Positions 27,619-39,955 of a stretch of DNA of 64,000 nt are shown in pieces. The notes below the pieces were generated by a model, which did not search any database, had not been told where the DNA came from, and worked only from the letters and a program-made list of their open reading frames with translations. The position numbers and the translations under genes are program-made. Position 1 is the stretch's first letter. Each line of letters begins with the position of its first letter. The stretch lies in assembly GCF_013112485.1 (NCBI RefSeq), contig NZ_JABFHG010000014.1:1-64000 (forward strand), written 5' to 3'. Origin of the DNA: Roseicella sp. DB1501 (GTDB taxonomy: Bacteria > Pseudomonadota > Alphaproteobacteria > Acetobacterales > Acetobacteraceae).

Positions 27619-28419
27619 GTGCCGCGCGACCCGGACGATACCGTCGACGACAAGCCGATGCCGCTGCTCGACCACCTGATGGAGCTGCGCACGCGGCTCC
27701 TCTGGTCGGTCGGCGCCTTCGCCATCGCCTTCGCCGTCTGCTACTACTTCTCGGCGCAGATCTACGGCTTCCTCGCCAGGCCGCTGGCCGACATCCTGCA
27801 GCATCAGGGCGGCGGCGACCGGCGGATGATCTTCACCGCCCTCTACGAGGCCTTCTTCACCTATCTGAAGGTGGCCTTCTTCGGCGCCGTCTTCTGCAGC
27901 TTCCCGGTCTGGGCGACGCAGCTCTGGCTCTTCGTCGCGCCCGGGCTCTACCGCTCGGAGAAGCGGGCGATCTATCCCTTCCTGATCGCCTCGCCCTTCC
28001 TCTTCGTGCTCGGCGCGGCGCTCGCCTACTACTTCATCTTCCCGCTCGCCTGGCGTTTCTTCATCACCTTCGAGACGCCGCCGGGCGAGGGCACGCTGCC
28101 GATCCAGCTCGAGGCCAAGGTCAGCGAGTATCTCTCGCTGGTCATGCAGATGATCCTCGCCTTCGGCGTCGCCTTCCAGCTGCCGGTGCTGCTGACGCTG
28201 CTCTGCCGCGTCGGCATCCTCTCGGTGGAGACGCTGAAGAAGGGGCGGCGCTACGCCATCGTCGGCATGTTCGTCGTCGCCGCGGTGCTGACGCCGCCGG
28301 ACGTGATCAGCCAGATCGGCCTGGCCGTGCCGCTGCTCGGCCTCTACGAGATCTCGATCCTGGCGGCGACCTGGATGACGCGGCCGAAGAAGACACCGGA
28401 CGACAAGACGAAGACCTGA
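27619..28419 (+). CDS. tatC: Sec-independent translocase subunit TatC
   Basis: A 266-residue polytopic receptor of the Tat pathway with six membrane helices. Family motifs are PLLDHLMELRTRLLWSV near the N-terminus, the conserved F/ExAFF loop in ALYEAFFTYLKVAFFG, WxFVAPGLYxxEKR (LWLFVAPGLYRSEKRAIYPF), and VVAAVLTPPDVISQIGLAVPLLGLYEISI. The start is GTG 27619; an internal ATG 14 codons later would also keep all motifs. It needs a TatA partner from elsewhere. MsrP at 47083, which has a twin-arginine signal, would be a client. Confidence 0.95.
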   Translation: MPRDPDDTVDDKPMPLLDHLMELRTRLLWSVGAFAIAFAVCYYFSAQIYGFLARPLADILQHQGGGDRRMIFTALYEAFFTYLKVAFFGAVFCSFPVWATQLWLFVAPGLYRSEKRAIYPFLIASPFLFVLGAALAYYFIFPLAWRFFITFETPPGEGTLPIQLEAKVSEYLSLVMQMILAFGVAFQLPVLLTLLCRVGILSVETLKKGRRYAIVGMFVVAAVLTPPDVISQIGLAVPLLGLYEISILAATWMTRPKKTPDDKTKT

Positions 28420-28422
28420 CCG

Positions 28423-29697
28423 ATGCATGACATTCGCGCCCTACGCGCCGATCCGGCCGGCTTCGACGCCGCGATGGCCCGGCGCGGCCTGTCGCCGGTG
28501 GCCGAGACCGTGCTGGCACAGGATGCGGCCCGCCGCGGCGCGCAGCAGGCCCTGCAGGAGAAGCAGGCGCACCGCAACGCGCTGGCCAAGGCGATAGGCC
28601 AGGCGCGCCGCACCGGCGCCGACAGCGCTGGCCTGGAGACCGAGGGGGCCGCGCTGCGCGACGAGATGGCGGCGCTCGAGGCCGCCGCCGCCGAGGCGGA
28701 GCGGGCCCAGACCGCGATCCTCGAGACCCTGCCCAACATCCTCGATGCCGATGTGCCGGACGGGCGGGACGAGGCCGACAATGTCGTGCTGCACCAGCAT
28801 GGCGAGCCGCCGCGGCCGAATTTCGCGCCGCGCCAGCATTTCGAGCTCGGCGAGGCGCTCGGCCTGATGGATTTCGCCGCCGCCGCCAAGCTGGCCGGCG
28901 CGCGCTTCACCGTGCTGCGCGGCGCGCTCGCCCGGCTCGAGCGGGCGCTCGGCCAGTGGATGCTGACCCTGCACACGGAACAGCACGGCTATGCCGAGAC
29001 GGTGGTGCCCTATCTGGTCAATGCCGCGACCATGTACGGCACCGGCCAGCTGCCGAAATTCGAGGAAGACCTCTTCAAGACCACCGATGGCCGCTACCTG
29101 ATCCCGACCGCCGAGGTGCCGCTGACCAACCTGGTGCGCGAGGAGATCCTGCCCGAGGCGGCGCTGCCGCTGCGCTTCGCCGCGCTCTCGCCCTGCTTCC
29201 GCTCCGAGGCCGGCAGCGCCGGGCGCGACACCCGCGGCATGCTGCGCCAGCACCAGTTCCAGAAGGTGGAGATGGTCTCCGTCACCCGCCCCGAGGACAG
29301 CGCCGCCGAGCACGAGCGGATGACGCGCTGCGCCGAGCGAGTGCTGACCGAGCTCGGCCTGGTCTGGCGGCGCGTGGTGCTCTGCGCCGGCGATACCGGC
29401 TTCAGCGCCGCCAAGACCTATGACCTCGAGGTCTGGCTGCCGGGGCAGGGCGCCTGGCGGGAGATTTCCTCCTGCTCCAACTGCCGCGACTTCCAGGCGC
29501 GGCGGATGAACGCCCGCATGAAGCCAGTTGAGGGCAAGGGCAACGTCTTCCTTCACACGCTGAACGGCAGCGGCGTCGCGGTCGGCCGCGCGCTGATCGC
29601 GGTGATGGAGACGCATCAGCAGGCGGATGGCAGCCTGCTCATCCCCGAGGTGCTGGCGCCCTGGATGGGCGGCCTGGAGCGGATCGGCCCCGCCTGA
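28423..29697 (+). CDS. serS: Seryl-tRNA synthetase
   Basis: A 424-residue class II synthetase charging tRNA-Ser and tRNA-Sec. The N-terminal coiled-coil arm (about 30-100) is followed by the catalytic domain. Motif 1 is in [16 protein letters not shown], motif 2 is [28 protein letters not shown], and motif 3 is [41 protein letters not shown] is also typical. It starts three bases after the tatC stop, consistent with cotranscription in the conserved scp-tat-serS order, and is followed by a hairpin repeat. Confidence 0.97.
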   Translation: MHDIRALRADPAGFDAAMARRGLSPVAETVLAQDAARRGAQQALQEKQAHRNALAKAIGQARRTGADSAGLETEGAALRDEMAALEAAAAEAERAQTAILETLPNILDADVPDGRDEADNVVLHQHGEPPRPNFAPRQHFELGEALGLMDFAAAAKLAGARFTVLRGALARLERALGQWMLTLHTEQHGYAETVVPYLVNAATMYGTGQLPKFEEDLFKTTDGRYLIPTAEVPLTNLVREEILPEAALPLRFAALSPCFRSEAGSAGRDTRGMLRQHQFQKVEMVSVTRPEDSAAEHERMTRCAERVLTELGLVWRRVVLCAGDTGFSAAKTYDLEVWLPGQGAWREISSCSNCRDFQARRMNARMKPVEGKGNVFLHTLNGSGVAVGRALIAVMETHQQADGSLLIPEVLAPWMGGLERIGPA

Positions 29698-29710
29698 CCG
29701 GGCGAGCGTC

Positions 29711-29792
29711 AGGTGCCGCCGGGCGCAAACCTCCGGTTTGCTTGACTTCGCAGCATAAGCTGCGGGCCTCGGACCGGTCATGCGACCGGTCC
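29711..29792. repeat. Hairpin repeat, family 3 (second copy)
   Basis: Carries GCAAACC...GGTTTGC (about 29724-29740), a GCAGC/GCTGC stem (about 29750-29764) and a perfect 9-bp stem GGACCGGTC/GACCGGTCC with loop ATGC (29771-29792). The first and last modules, in the same order, match the reverse complement of 3572-3723. A 7-bp inverted repeat, TGATATC/GATATCA, follows at 29795-29811 and reaches the stop of the convergent ATPase gene. It is a likely bidirectional end of transcription. Confidence 0.7.
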
Positions 29793-29808
29793 GTTGATAT
29801 CAGAGATA

Positions 29809-30654
29809 TCAGATCGCCACGCCCTGGCGGCCGGCGAGGTCCTGGATGAACTGCCAGGCGACGCGGCCCGAGCGGCCGCCGCGCGTCACCGACCACTCAT
29901 TCGCCTCGCGCCGCAGCGCCTCCGCCGGCATCCCGATGCCGAGCGCCCGGGCATAGCCCTCGACCATGGCGAAATAGGTCGGCTGGTCGCAATTGTGGAA
30001 GCCGATCCAGAGGCCGAAGCGGTCGCTGAGCGAGACCTTCTCCTCCGTCGCCTCCGAGGGGTTGATCGCGGTGCTGCGCTCATTCTCGATCATGTCGCGC
30101 GGCATCAGGTGGCGGCGGTTGCTGGTGGCGTAGAACAGCACGTTGGGTGGCCGCCCCTCTATGCCGCCGTCGAGCACGCTCTTCAGCGCCTTGTAGTCGG
30201 CATCCTCCTTCTCGAAGGAGAGGTCGTCGCAGAAGACCAGCGCGCGACGATCCTGCGCGCGGAGGATGTTCAGCAGCTCCGGCAGGGTGCGGATGTCCTC
30301 GCGGTGGATCTCGATCAGCGCCAGGCTCCCCGGCGCCTCGGCATTCGCCGCCGCATGCGCCGCCTTCACCAGGCTCGACTTGCCCATGCCGCGGGCGCCC
30401 CAGAGCATCACGTTGTTGGCGGGGAAGCCGCGGGCGAAGCGCAGCGTGTTCGCCAGCAGCAGGTCCTTCTGCCGGTCGATGCCCTGCAGCAGCGCGATCT
30501 CGACGCGCGAGACGCGTGGCACGGGGGCGAGGCGCGGCGCCGGGCCGGGATGCCAGACGAAGGCATCGGCCCCCTCCAGCCGCGGCGGGGCGGGGGGAGG
30601 CGGCGCCAGCCGCTCGAGCGCCTCGACGAGGCGGATGATCAGGGCGTGGTCCAT
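29809..30654 (-). CDS. AAA+ ATPase of the DUF815 family
   Basis: A 281-residue ATPase. The Walker A motif is LWGARGMGKSSLVKA (near residue 85), Walker B is LVFCDDLSFEKEDADYKALKSVLDG, and a sensor/arginine region appears in YATSNRRHLMPRDMIEN and LSDRFGLWIGFHNC. This family is widespread in proteobacteria, but its cellular role is not established. It is divergent from yajC, an arrangement common in alphaproteobacteria. ATG 30654 agrees with the family start. Confidence 0.85.
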   Translation of the reverse strand: MDHALIIRLVEALERLAPPPPAPPRLEGADAFVWHPGPAPRLAPVPRVSRVEIALLQGIDRQKDLLLANTLRFARGFPANNVMLWGARGMGKSSLVKAAHAAANAEAPGSLALIEIHREDIRTLPELLNILRAQDRRALVFCDDLSFEKEDADYKALKSVLDGGIEGRPPNVLFYATSNRRHLMPRDMIENERSTAINPSEATEEKVSLSDRFGLWIGFHNCDQPTYFAMVEGYARALGIGMPAEALRREANEWSVTRGGRSGRVAWQFIQDLAGRQGVAI

Positions 30655-30680
30655 GACGTATTCCGGAAATCGGGCCGCAC

Positions 30681-30708
30681 TTGACGGGAAGGGGGCGGAA
30701 GCTAGTTT
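30681..30708 (+). promoter_or_regulatory. Sigma-70-like promoter for yajC
   Basis: TTGACG at 30681-30686 and TAGTTT at 30703-30708 are separated by 16 bases and lie 50 bases before the yajC start. The match to a housekeeping promoter is good at -35 and moderate at -10. Confidence 0.5.
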
Positions 30709-30757
30709 GCGCGCGCCCTACACGGCAAGAGCCGGAACCGAGAGGACGACGCCCGGG

Positions 30758-31099
30758 ATGCTCATCTCCCCCGCCTTTGCGCAGGATGCCGCCGGTGGCG
30801 GGCTGGCGCTGATCACCCAATTCGCGCCCCTCATCCTCATCTTCGCCGTCTTCTACTTCCTGCTGATCCGGCCGCAGCAGAAGCGCCAGAAGGAGCACAA
30901 GACGCTGCTCGCGGCGCTGAAGCGCGGCGACCGGGTGCTGACCGCGGGCGGCATCATCGGCCGCGTCACCCAGGTGAAGGAGGGTGTCGACGAGGTGGAG
31001 GTGGAGATCGCGCCGAATGTCCGGGTCAGCGTGCTGCGCCAGACCATCGGCGACGTGCTGAAGCCGGTCGGCGCCAACGACGCCGGCGGCAAGAGCTGA
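30758..31099 (+). CDS. yajC: Preprotein translocase accessory subunit YajC
   Basis: A 113-residue single-span inner-membrane protein that associates with SecDF and SecYEG. The helix (FAPLILIFAVFYFLLI) is followed by the hallmark RPQQKRQKEHKTLLAALKRGDRVLTAGGIIGRVTQV and a small cytoplasmic beta domain. The frame is open from 30266, but ATG 30758 is the normal start. In many alphaproteobacteria secD and secF follow; here the next gene is a small secreted protein whose frame overlaps the yajC stop. Confidence 0.95.
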   Translation: MLISPAFAQDAAGGGLALITQFAPLILIFAVFYFLLIRPQQKRQKEHKTLLAALKRGDRVLTAGGIIGRVTQVKEGVDEVEVEIAPNVRVSVLRQTIGDVLKPVGANDAGGKS

Positions 31100-31554
31100 G
31101 GCGGCGCCCCTTCCTCCTCGCCCTGCTGGCCGCCGGCCCAGGCCGCGCGGCCTCGCCGGAGGCGGCAGCGCTGCGGGGCATGGTGGGCGGCACGCTGGCC
31201 CAGCTCGCGGCGCAGCCCGCGGTTGCGCCGACCTTGCGCGGGGCCGCGCGCGGCCGGCAGCAGAAGGTCTATGACGGGCTGCACGAGCCCGGGCCGCCGG
31301 TCGCGCTTTGGGCCGGACGCTGGCTGGTCGGCTGGAGCTGCGCCGATGCCGCTCGCGAGGGGGGATGCCGGGAGCGCGGCCTCTTTCTCGCCATCGATGC
31401 CGAGACCGAGCGGCTGTTCCTGATGCTGATCGAGGACGGCGTGCCGGACTACCTGGCGCCCGCCCGGACCGGCCGCTGGCCCGCGGCCCTGGCGGCGCCT
31501 TTCGCCGACTTCGCCCCGGAGCTGCCGCACCCCCCGATCTTCGACCAGCCCTGA
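31096..31554 (+). CDS. Small secreted protein of unknown function, possible CTG start
   Basis: I do not recognise this protein. An ATG at 31180 would give 124 residues, but the same frame continues upstream to the yajC stop and there encodes RRRPFLLALLAAGPGRAAS, a clear signal peptide with a likely cleavage site after Ala. No ATG, GTG or TTG lies in this extension. The only plausible initiator is CTG 31096, which overlaps the yajC TGA in a CTGA arrangement like an ATGA coupling. With that start the protein has 152 residues. The mature part has a WxVGWSCADAAREGGC segment and paired cysteines, suggesting a periplasmic disulfide. Start uncertain. Confidence 0.55.
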   Translation: MRRRPFLLALLAAGPGRAASPEAAALRGMVGGTLAQLAAQPAVAPTLRGAARGRQQKVYDGLHEPGPPVALWAGRWLVGWSCADAAREGGCRERGLFLAIDAETERLFLMLIEDGVPDYLAPARTGRWPAALAAPFADFAPELPHPPIFDQP

Positions 31555-31598
31555 CCCCGCGCCGGGGCGGGCCGCCCGCCGCGGCATCGCCGGGCATG

Positions 31599-31629
31599 AA
31601 AAAGGGGCACCGGCGAAGGCCGGTGCCCC
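31599..31629 (-). terminator. Intrinsic terminator of sodB
   Basis: An 11-bp perfect stem (GGGGCACCGGC / GCCGGTGCCCC, four-base loop) is followed on the minus strand by TTTTT. It lies 40 bases beyond the sodB stop, in textbook position and strength. Confidence 0.9.
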
Positions 31630-31668
31630 CGGATCGGCTGTCCTGCGGCCAGGATCAGACGACCAGGA

Positions 31669-32307
31669 TCAGGCGCTCTGGCCGGACTTCAGGCCGCCCT
31701 GCTGCAGCAGGGTGTTCACCACCTCCCAGTCCACCAGCTTGTTCAGGAAATTGTCGAGATAGCCCGGGCGGACATTGCGGAAGTCCAGGTAGTAGGCGTG
31801 CTCCCAGACATCGACGCCGAGGATCGGGGTGCCCTCGCCGGTCGAGATCGGGTTGGCGCCGTTCGGGGTCTTGGTGACCTTCAGCTTGCCGTCCGGGGCG
31901 ATGATCAGCCAGGCCCAGCCGGAGCCGAACTGCGTCACGCCGGCCTGCTTGAAGGCCTCCTTGAACTGCGCGAGGCCGCCGAGATCCTGGTCGATCTTCG
32001 CGGCGAGCGTGCCAGGCAGCTTATCGCCGCCGCCCTTGGGCGACATCACCTGCCAGAACAGGAGGTGGTTCCAGTGCTGGCCGGCCTGGTTCAGCACGGG
32101 CAGGCCATCGGCGCCCTGCTTGCCGGCCTCGGCAACGATCTGCTCCAGCGACTTGCCGGCCAGCCCCTTGCTCTCGATGAGGCCGTTCAGCGCCACGACA
32201 TAGGCATTGTGATGCTTGTCGTGATGCAGCTCGAGCGTCTCCTGGCACATGCCCTGACCGGCGAGCGCATTGTGGGAATAGGGCAGCGGCGGCAGGGTGA
32301 AGGCCAT
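31669..32307 (-). CDS. sodB: Superoxide dismutase, Fe/Mn type
   Basis: A 212-residue cytoplasmic enzyme that dismutates superoxide. Metal ligands are visible: the histidines of ETLELHHDKHHNAYV (N-terminal), the His of AGQHWNHLLFW, and Asp and His in GVDVWEHAYYLDFRN. The GGQQ/AGQ-type residues around QAGQHWNH are closer to iron enzymes, but the metal cannot be fixed from sequence. It has a likely promoter at 32382-32410, an AGGAG ribosome binding site and a strong terminator, so it is a monocistronic unit. Confidence 0.95.
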   Translation of the reverse strand: MAFTLPPLPYSHNALAGQGMCQETLELHHDKHHNAYVVALNGLIESKGLAGKSLEQIVAEAGKQGADGLPVLNQAGQHWNHLLFWQVMSPKGGGDKLPGTLAAKIDQDLGGLAQFKEAFKQAGVTQFGSGWAWLIIAPDGKLKVTKTPNGANPISTGEGTPILGVDVWEHAYYLDFRNVRPGYLDNFLNKLVDWEVVNTLLQQGGLKSGQSA

Positions 32308-32381
32308 GGGCTGTCTCTCCTGTTTCTTGGCTGGAGCGCGCCCGGCGCGGCGGCGCCGCCTGGAACCGGGTGCCGGCGAAA

Positions 32382-32410
32382 CAGCTAGGCGGCGTGCCGT
32401 GGCGCGTCAA
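32382..32410 (-). promoter_or_regulatory. Likely sodB promoter
   Basis: On the minus strand TTGACG (32405-32410) and TAGCTG (32382-32387) are 17 bases apart and 75 bases upstream of the sodB ATG. The -35 is strong, the -10 only fair. Confidence 0.45.
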
Positions 32411-32434
32411 GCAAGGGCCGGGCATAAGGCGGCG

Positions 32435-33265
32435 ATGCCGAGCCCGCCCGCGCTGTCGCCCCTCGCCGAATTCGCCCGGCAGCACGACCCCGACCGCTTC
32501 CTCTGCGCCCTCTTCGCGCCGGCCGTGAAGCGCGAGGCGCTGTATCTGCTGATCGCCTACAACCACGAGCTCGCCCGGGCGCGGGAGGCCGCCCGCACCC
32601 CGCTCATCGCCCTGATGCGCCTGCAATGGTGGCGCGAGGTCATCGAGCAGGCAGTGGTGGGCGATCCGCCGCGCCGGCATGAGGTGGCCGAGCCGCTGCA
32701 CGCCGCCATCCGCGACGGCACGCTGGAAGCGGAGACGCTGCTCGCCATGGCGGATGCGCGCGAGGGCGAGGCGGAGGAGGAGGGCATCCCGAGCCGCGAG
32801 GCCTTCCATGCCTATCTGCAGGGCAGCGCTGGCGGCCTCGCCATCGCCGCCGGCCGGCTGCTTGGCGCGCCGCCCGGGCTGCTGCCGGCGCTGCAGGCCG
32901 CCGGCGGCGCCTATGGGCTCGCGGGCGTGCTGCGCAGCGTACCGGCGCTGGCCGCCCAGGGGCGCTGCCTGTTGCCGCTGGATGCGCTGGCCGCCGCCGG
33001 GCTGGGACCGGAGGCGGTGATCCGCGACCCGGCGGCGGCGCGGCCCGTCGTCGCGGCACTGGCGGCGGAGGGCAGGGAACGCCTGGCCGCAGCCCGGCCC
33101 GGCTTGCGCCGACTGGACCGGGCGGCGGTGGCGGCGGCGCTGCCGGCGGTGCTGGCGCGGCGCGACCTGCGGCGCCTGGCGCGCGACGGGGGCGGCGAGA
33201 CCGGGCCGCGCGGGTTGGGCGACCGGCTGGCCGTCATCCTGGCCGGGCTCGCCGCGCGGGCATGA
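32435..33265 (+). CDS. Squalene/phytoene synthase family protein
   Basis: A 276-residue all-helical protein with the trans-isoprenyl diphosphate synthase fold. The N-terminal DRFLCALFAPAVKREALYLLIAYNHELARAREAARTPLIALMRLQWWREVIEQA is typical. The Asp-rich motifs of true phytoene synthases (DxxxD) are not obvious, so this looks more like the NDUFAF6-type branch, connected with respiratory complex I assembly, than an active synthase. The frame is open from 32297, but ATG 32435 fits the family. It is convergent with uvrA. Confidence 0.75.
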   Translation: MPSPPALSPLAEFARQHDPDRFLCALFAPAVKREALYLLIAYNHELARAREAARTPLIALMRLQWWREVIEQAVVGDPPRRHEVAEPLHAAIRDGTLEAETLLAMADAREGEAEEEGIPSREAFHAYLQGSAGGLAIAAGRLLGAPPGLLPALQAAGGAYGLAGVLRSVPALAAQGRCLLPLDALAAAGLGPEAVIRDPAAARPVVAALAAEGRERLAAARPGLRRLDRAAVAAALPAVLARRDLRRLARDGGGETGPRGLGDRLAVILAGLAARA

Positions 33266-33302
33266 CGCCCCCGTGACGGGGGGTGCCCGTTCAGGCGCAG
33301 CG

Positions 33303-36200
<2,898 letters not shown>

Positions 36201-36233
36201 TCGGTCGCTCCGGAAGCCGGGACGGACCCGGGG

Positions 36234-36248
36234 GTTCTCATTGTGTTC
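36234..36248. promoter_or_regulatory. LexA-binding SOS box (GTTC-N7-GTTC)
   Basis: GTTCTCATTGTGTTC is an exact match to the alphaproteobacterial SOS box. It lies between the divergent uvrA and ssb genes, 34 bases before the uvrA start chosen here, and could also influence ssb 141 bases away. A second exact box is found upstream of lexA. Confidence 0.85.
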
Positions 36249-36388
36249 TGGATGGAATGCCACCATATTGGGGCGGCGGGAAGGGGCCTCGACAGGCTTC
36301 CGGTAGCACGCCGCGCGGCGCCCACGGCACTGGTCCGGGGCGCGCGCGACCGGTATGCTAGGCGCTCGATTCCAGGGGTTTTGACGGC

Positions 36389-36904
36389 ATGGCCGGCAGC
36401 GTGAACAAGGTGATCCTGGTGGGCAATTTGGGGCGCGACCCCGAGGCCCGCAACATGCAGTCGGGCGGCAAGGTGGTCTCCTTCTCCGTCGCTACCTCCG
36501 AGACCTGGAACGACCGCGCCTCCGGGGAGCGGAAGGAGAAGACGCAGTGGCACCGCGTCGCCATCTTCAACGAGCGGCTCGGCGAGATCGCCGAGAAATA
36601 CCTGCGCAAGGGCAGCAAGGTCTATCTCGAAGGCGCGCTCGAGAGCCGCAAATTCACCGACAAGGACGGGCAGGAGCGGGAGATCACCGAGGTGGTGATC
36701 GGCCGCTTCAAGGGTGAGCTGACGCTGCTCGACAGCCGCGGTGGCGGCGGCGAGGCAGGCGAGGGCGGCGGCTATGGCGGCGGCCGGTCCTCGGGCGGCT
36801 TCGGCGGCGAGCGCAACGGCGGCCGCAGCGGCGGCGGGGGTGGCGGCGGCTGGGACAGCAAGCCGAAGGGCGGCGCCGATCTCGACGACGACATTCCGTT
36901 CTGA
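36389..36904 (+). CDS. ssb: Single-stranded DNA-binding protein
   Basis: A 171-residue homotetrameric SSB protecting single strands in replication and repair. The OB fold covers the first 110 residues ([35 protein letters not shown] ... [38 protein letters not shown]). A Gly-rich flexible linker and the conserved acidic tip DLDDDIPF, which docks repair proteins, follow. It is divergent from uvrA, and gyrA follows 198 bases downstream with its own promoter. Confidence 0.97.
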   Translation: MAGSVNKVILVGNLGRDPEARNMQSGGKVVSFSVATSETWNDRASGERKEKTQWHRVAIFNERLGEIAEKYLRKGSKVYLEGALESRKFTDKDGQEREITEVVIGRFKGELTLLDSRGGGGEAGEGGGYGGGRSSGGFGGERNGGRSGGGGGGGWDSKPKGGADLDDDIPF

Positions 36905-37009
36905 ATCCCCTGTTTCGCCCTTGAGAGCCTGAGAATGCGCCACGACCTGCCGCGGCAAAGCCAAGGCGGGCCAGTGGCGGCGGCGAGCGCCTGAACCGCT
37001 CCCGCCGGT

Positions 37010-37038
37010 TTGGATTCCAGGCCGGAATCGCCTATATT
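37010..37038 (+). promoter_or_regulatory. gyrA promoter
   Basis: TTGGAT at 37010-37015 and TATATT at 37033-37038 with a 17-base spacer, 65 bases before the gyrA ATG. This is the best sigma-70-like promoter visible in the window. Confidence 0.65.
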
Positions 37039-37102
37039 GCGAGCCTTGGAATGACCATCCGCCGCCGCTTGGCGCGCGGTCGCCCGGCCCCGTGGCCGGA
37101 CC

Positions 37103-39955
37103 ATGGAAGGCAGCAGCACCAGCGTGAGCGAGACCGAGAACGGCAGCGGCGGCATTCGGCCGGAAGACGCCGTGCCCGTCACCCTCGAGGAGGAGATGCG
37201 CCGCTCCTACCTCGACTACGCGATGAGCGTCATCGTCGCCCGCGCCCTGCCGGATGCGCGAGACGGGCTGAAGCCGGTGCATCGCCGCATCCTCTTCGCG
37301 ATGCAGGAGAGCGGCTACTCGGCCGACAAGCCGCACCGCAAGTCGGCCCGCGTGGTCGGCGACGTCATGGGCAAGTATCACCCGCATGGCGACGCGGCGA
37401 TCTACGACGCCATGGTGCGCATGGCGCAGTCCTTCTCGATGCGCGTGCCGCTCATCGACGGCCAGGGCAATTTCGGCAGCATGGACGGCGATCCGCCGGC
37501 CCAGATGCGCTACACCGAGGTCCGGCTGGCGCGCTCCGCCTCCGCCCTGCTCGAGGGCATCGAGGAGGACACGGTCGACTTCCAGCCGAATTACGATGAA
37601 TCGGAGAACGAGCCGCGCGTCCTGCCGGCGGCCTTCCCGAACCTGCTGGTCAATGGCGCGCAGGGCATCGCCGTCGGCATGGCGACGAACATCCCGACCC
37701 ATAATCCGGGCGAGGTGATCGACGCCACCCTCGCCCTGATCGCCGAGCCGGAGACGCCGCTCGCCGAGCTGATGAAGATCATTCCCGGCCCGGACTTCCC
37801 GACCGGTGCGCTGATCCTTGGCCGCGCCGGCATCCGCGCCGCCTTCGAGACCGGCCGCGGCTCCATCCCGCTGCGGGCGCGCTGCGAGATCGAGGAGATG
37901 CGCGGCGGCCGCCAGGCGATCGTCGCCACCGAGATCCCCTACCAGGTCAACAAGGCGAACCTGATCGAGAAGATCGCCGAGCTGGTCCGCGCCAAGGCGA
38001 TCGAGGGCATCTCGGACCTGCGCGACGAGAGCGACCGCGAGGGCATGCGGATCGTCATCGAGCTGAAGCGCGACGCGACGGCGGAGGTGGTGCTGAACCA
38101 GCTCTACCGCATGACGCAGCTGCAGACCTCCTTCCCGGTCAACTTCCTCGCCCTCGACAACGGCCGGCCGCGGCAGATGGGCCTGGTCGACGCGCTGCGC
38201 GCCTTCATCGCCTTCCGCGAGGAGGTGATCCTGCGGCGCTCGCGCTTCCGCCTCGCCAAGGCGCGGGAACGCGGCCACCTGCTGATCGGCCTCGCCATCG
38301 CGGTCGCCAATATCGACGAGGTGATCCGCCTGATCCGCGCCAGCCGCGACGGCGCCGAGGCGCGCGCCGCGCTGATGGCGCGCGATTGGCCGGCCGGCGA
38401 TGTCGGCGCGCTGCTGGCGCTGATCGAGGATGCCGGCAATGTCGTGACGGCCGAGGGCACGGTGCGCCTCACCGAGGCGCAGGCGCGGGGCATCCTGGCC
38501 CTCACCCTGAACCGTCTCACCGGGCTCGAGCGGGAGAAGATCGCCGCCGAGCTGGAGGAGATCGGCGGCCGCATCCGCGAGCTGCTGGAGATCCTCGGCA
38601 GCCATCCCCGTCGGCTCGAGGTGATGGCCGAGGAGCTGCGCGCCGTCCGCGCCCAGATCGCCGCGCCGCGCCTCACCCAGATCGTCGACGGCATCGCCGA
38701 TGTCGATGACGAGAGCCTGATCGAGCCGGGCACCATGGTGGTGACCCTGACGCGCGACGGCTATGTCAAGCGGACGCCGCTCGACACCTTCCGCGCCCAG
38801 AACCGTGGCGGCCGCGGCCGCTCGGCGGCCTCGACGCGGCAGGACGACGTGGTGGTGCGCAGCTTCATCGCGCACACCCATCAATGGGTACTGTTCTTCA
38901 CCAGCCGCGGCATCGCCTTCCGCGAGAAGGTCTGGCAGCTCCCCGAAGGCGGCGCCCATGGCAAGGGCCGCAGCCTGCGCCAGGTGCTGCAGCTGCAGGA
39001 GGGCGAGCAGGTGACCGCGGTGCTGCCGCTGCCGCAGGATGAAAGCCTGTGGGAGGGGCTGCACCTCGTCTTCGCCACCGCCTCGGGCAATGTCCGCCGC
39101 AACCGCCTCTCCGATTTTCGCAACGTCCGCGCCGCCGGGCTGATCGCGATGAAGCTGGAGGAGGGCGACAGCCTGATCGGCGTGCAGACCTGCCGGGAGG
39201 GCGACGACGTGCTGCTCGCCACCCGCAAGGGCCGCGCCATCCGCTTCCAGGTGAGCGAGGACGTGCTGCGGGTCTTCGCCGGCCGCGACAGCACCGGCGT
39301 GCGCGGCATCCGCCTCGGTAAGGGCGACGAGGTGATCGCCCTCGCCGTGCTGCGCCATATCGAGGCGACGCCGGCCGAGCGCGAGGCGGCGATCCGCAAC
39401 GCCGCCCAGCGCCGCCGCGCCAACGGCAACGGCCATGAGGAGGCCGAGGTGGCCGTCGCCGCGGCCGAGGAGGGCGAGGAGGCGCCGGCCGAGGAGATCA
39501 CCCTCTCGCCCGAGCGGGCGGAGGAGCTGGCGGAGGCCGAGGAGATCATCCTCGTCATCACCGATGGCGGCTTCGGCAAGCGCAGCCTCGCCTATGACTA
39601 CCGCACCACCGGCCGGGGCGGGCAGGGGCTCGAGAGCATGGTGTTCAGCCGCCGCACCGGCCGGGCGGTGGTGGCGACCTTCCCGGTGCGCCCGGGCGAC
39701 GACGTGATGCTGATGACGGATACCGGCCGGCTGATCCGCCTGCCGGCCGACCAGGTGCGCTTGACGCGCCGCCGCAGCCTGGGCGTGATGCTCCTCCGAT
39801 TGAACGAGGGGGAAACCGTGATCAGCTGCTTCCCGGTCGTGGACGACCAGGGCGAGGCCGGGGCGGATGCCGGCGCGGTGCAGAACGGGGCTGAGATCGG
39901 GGCCCTCGCGGCCACGGCGCCGGCCGAGGAGTCGGAGCCCGACTCCGATGCGTGA
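37103..39955 (+). CDS. gyrA: DNA gyrase subunit A
   Basis: A 950-residue type II topoisomerase subunit that breaks and rejoins DNA during negative supercoiling. The breakage-reunion domain includes [22 protein letters not shown], the quinolone region [19 protein letters not shown], and the catalytic tyrosine in [11 protein letters not shown] (Y137). The position equivalent to E. coli Ser83 is alanine (A98), whereas Asp87 is kept (D102). The C-terminal beta-pinwheel carries the GyrA box-like [10 protein letters not shown] and an acidic Glu/Ala insertion (about 765-815). Subunit B is not in the window. coaD starts inside its last codons. Confidence 0.97.
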   Translation: MEGSSTSVSETENGSGGIRPEDAVPVTLEEEMRRSYLDYAMSVIVARALPDARDGLKPVHRRILFAMQESGYSADKPHRKSARVVGDVMGKYHPHGDAAIYDAMVRMAQSFSMRVPLIDGQGNFGSMDGDPPAQMRYTEVRLARSASALLEGIEEDTVDFQPNYDESENEPRVLPAAFPNLLVNGAQGIAVGMATNIPTHNPGEVIDATLALIAEPETPLAELMKIIPGPDFPTGALILGRAGIRAAFETGRGSIPLRARCEIEEMRGGRQAIVATEIPYQVNKANLIEKIAELVRAKAIEGISDLRDESDREGMRIVIELKRDATAEVVLNQLYRMTQLQTSFPVNFLALDNGRPRQMGLVDALRAFIAFREEVILRRSRFRLAKARERGHLLIGLAIAVANIDEVIRLIRASRDGAEARAALMARDWPAGDVGALLALIEDAGNVVTAEGTVRLTEAQARGILALTLNRLTGLEREKIAAELEEIGGRIRELLEILGSHPRRLEVMAEELRAVRAQIAAPRLTQIVDGIADVDDESLIEPGTMVVTLTRDGYVKRTPLDTFRAQNRGGRGRSAASTRQDDVVVRSFIAHTHQWVLFFTSRGIAFREKVWQLPEGGAHGKGRSLRQVLQLQEGEQVTAVLPLPQDESLWEGLHLVFATASGNVRRNRLSDFRNVRAAGLIAMKLEEGDSLIGVQTCREGDDVLLATRKGRAIRFQVSEDVLRVFAGRDSTGVRGIRLGKGDEVIALAVLRHIEATPAEREAAIRNAAQRRRANGNGHEEAEVAVAAAEEGEEAPAEEITLSPERAEELAEAEEIILVITDGGFGKRSLAYDYRTTGRGGQGLESMVFSRRTGRAVVATFPVRPGDDVMLMTDTGRLIRLPADQVRLTRRRSLGVMLLRLNEGETVISCFPVVDDQGEAGADAGAVQNGAEIGALAATAPAEESEPDSDA

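Noticed and set aside
31180-31554. Accepting ATG 31180 as the start of the small secreted protein
   Set aside because: It would discard an obvious in-frame signal peptide; kept only as the fallback start.
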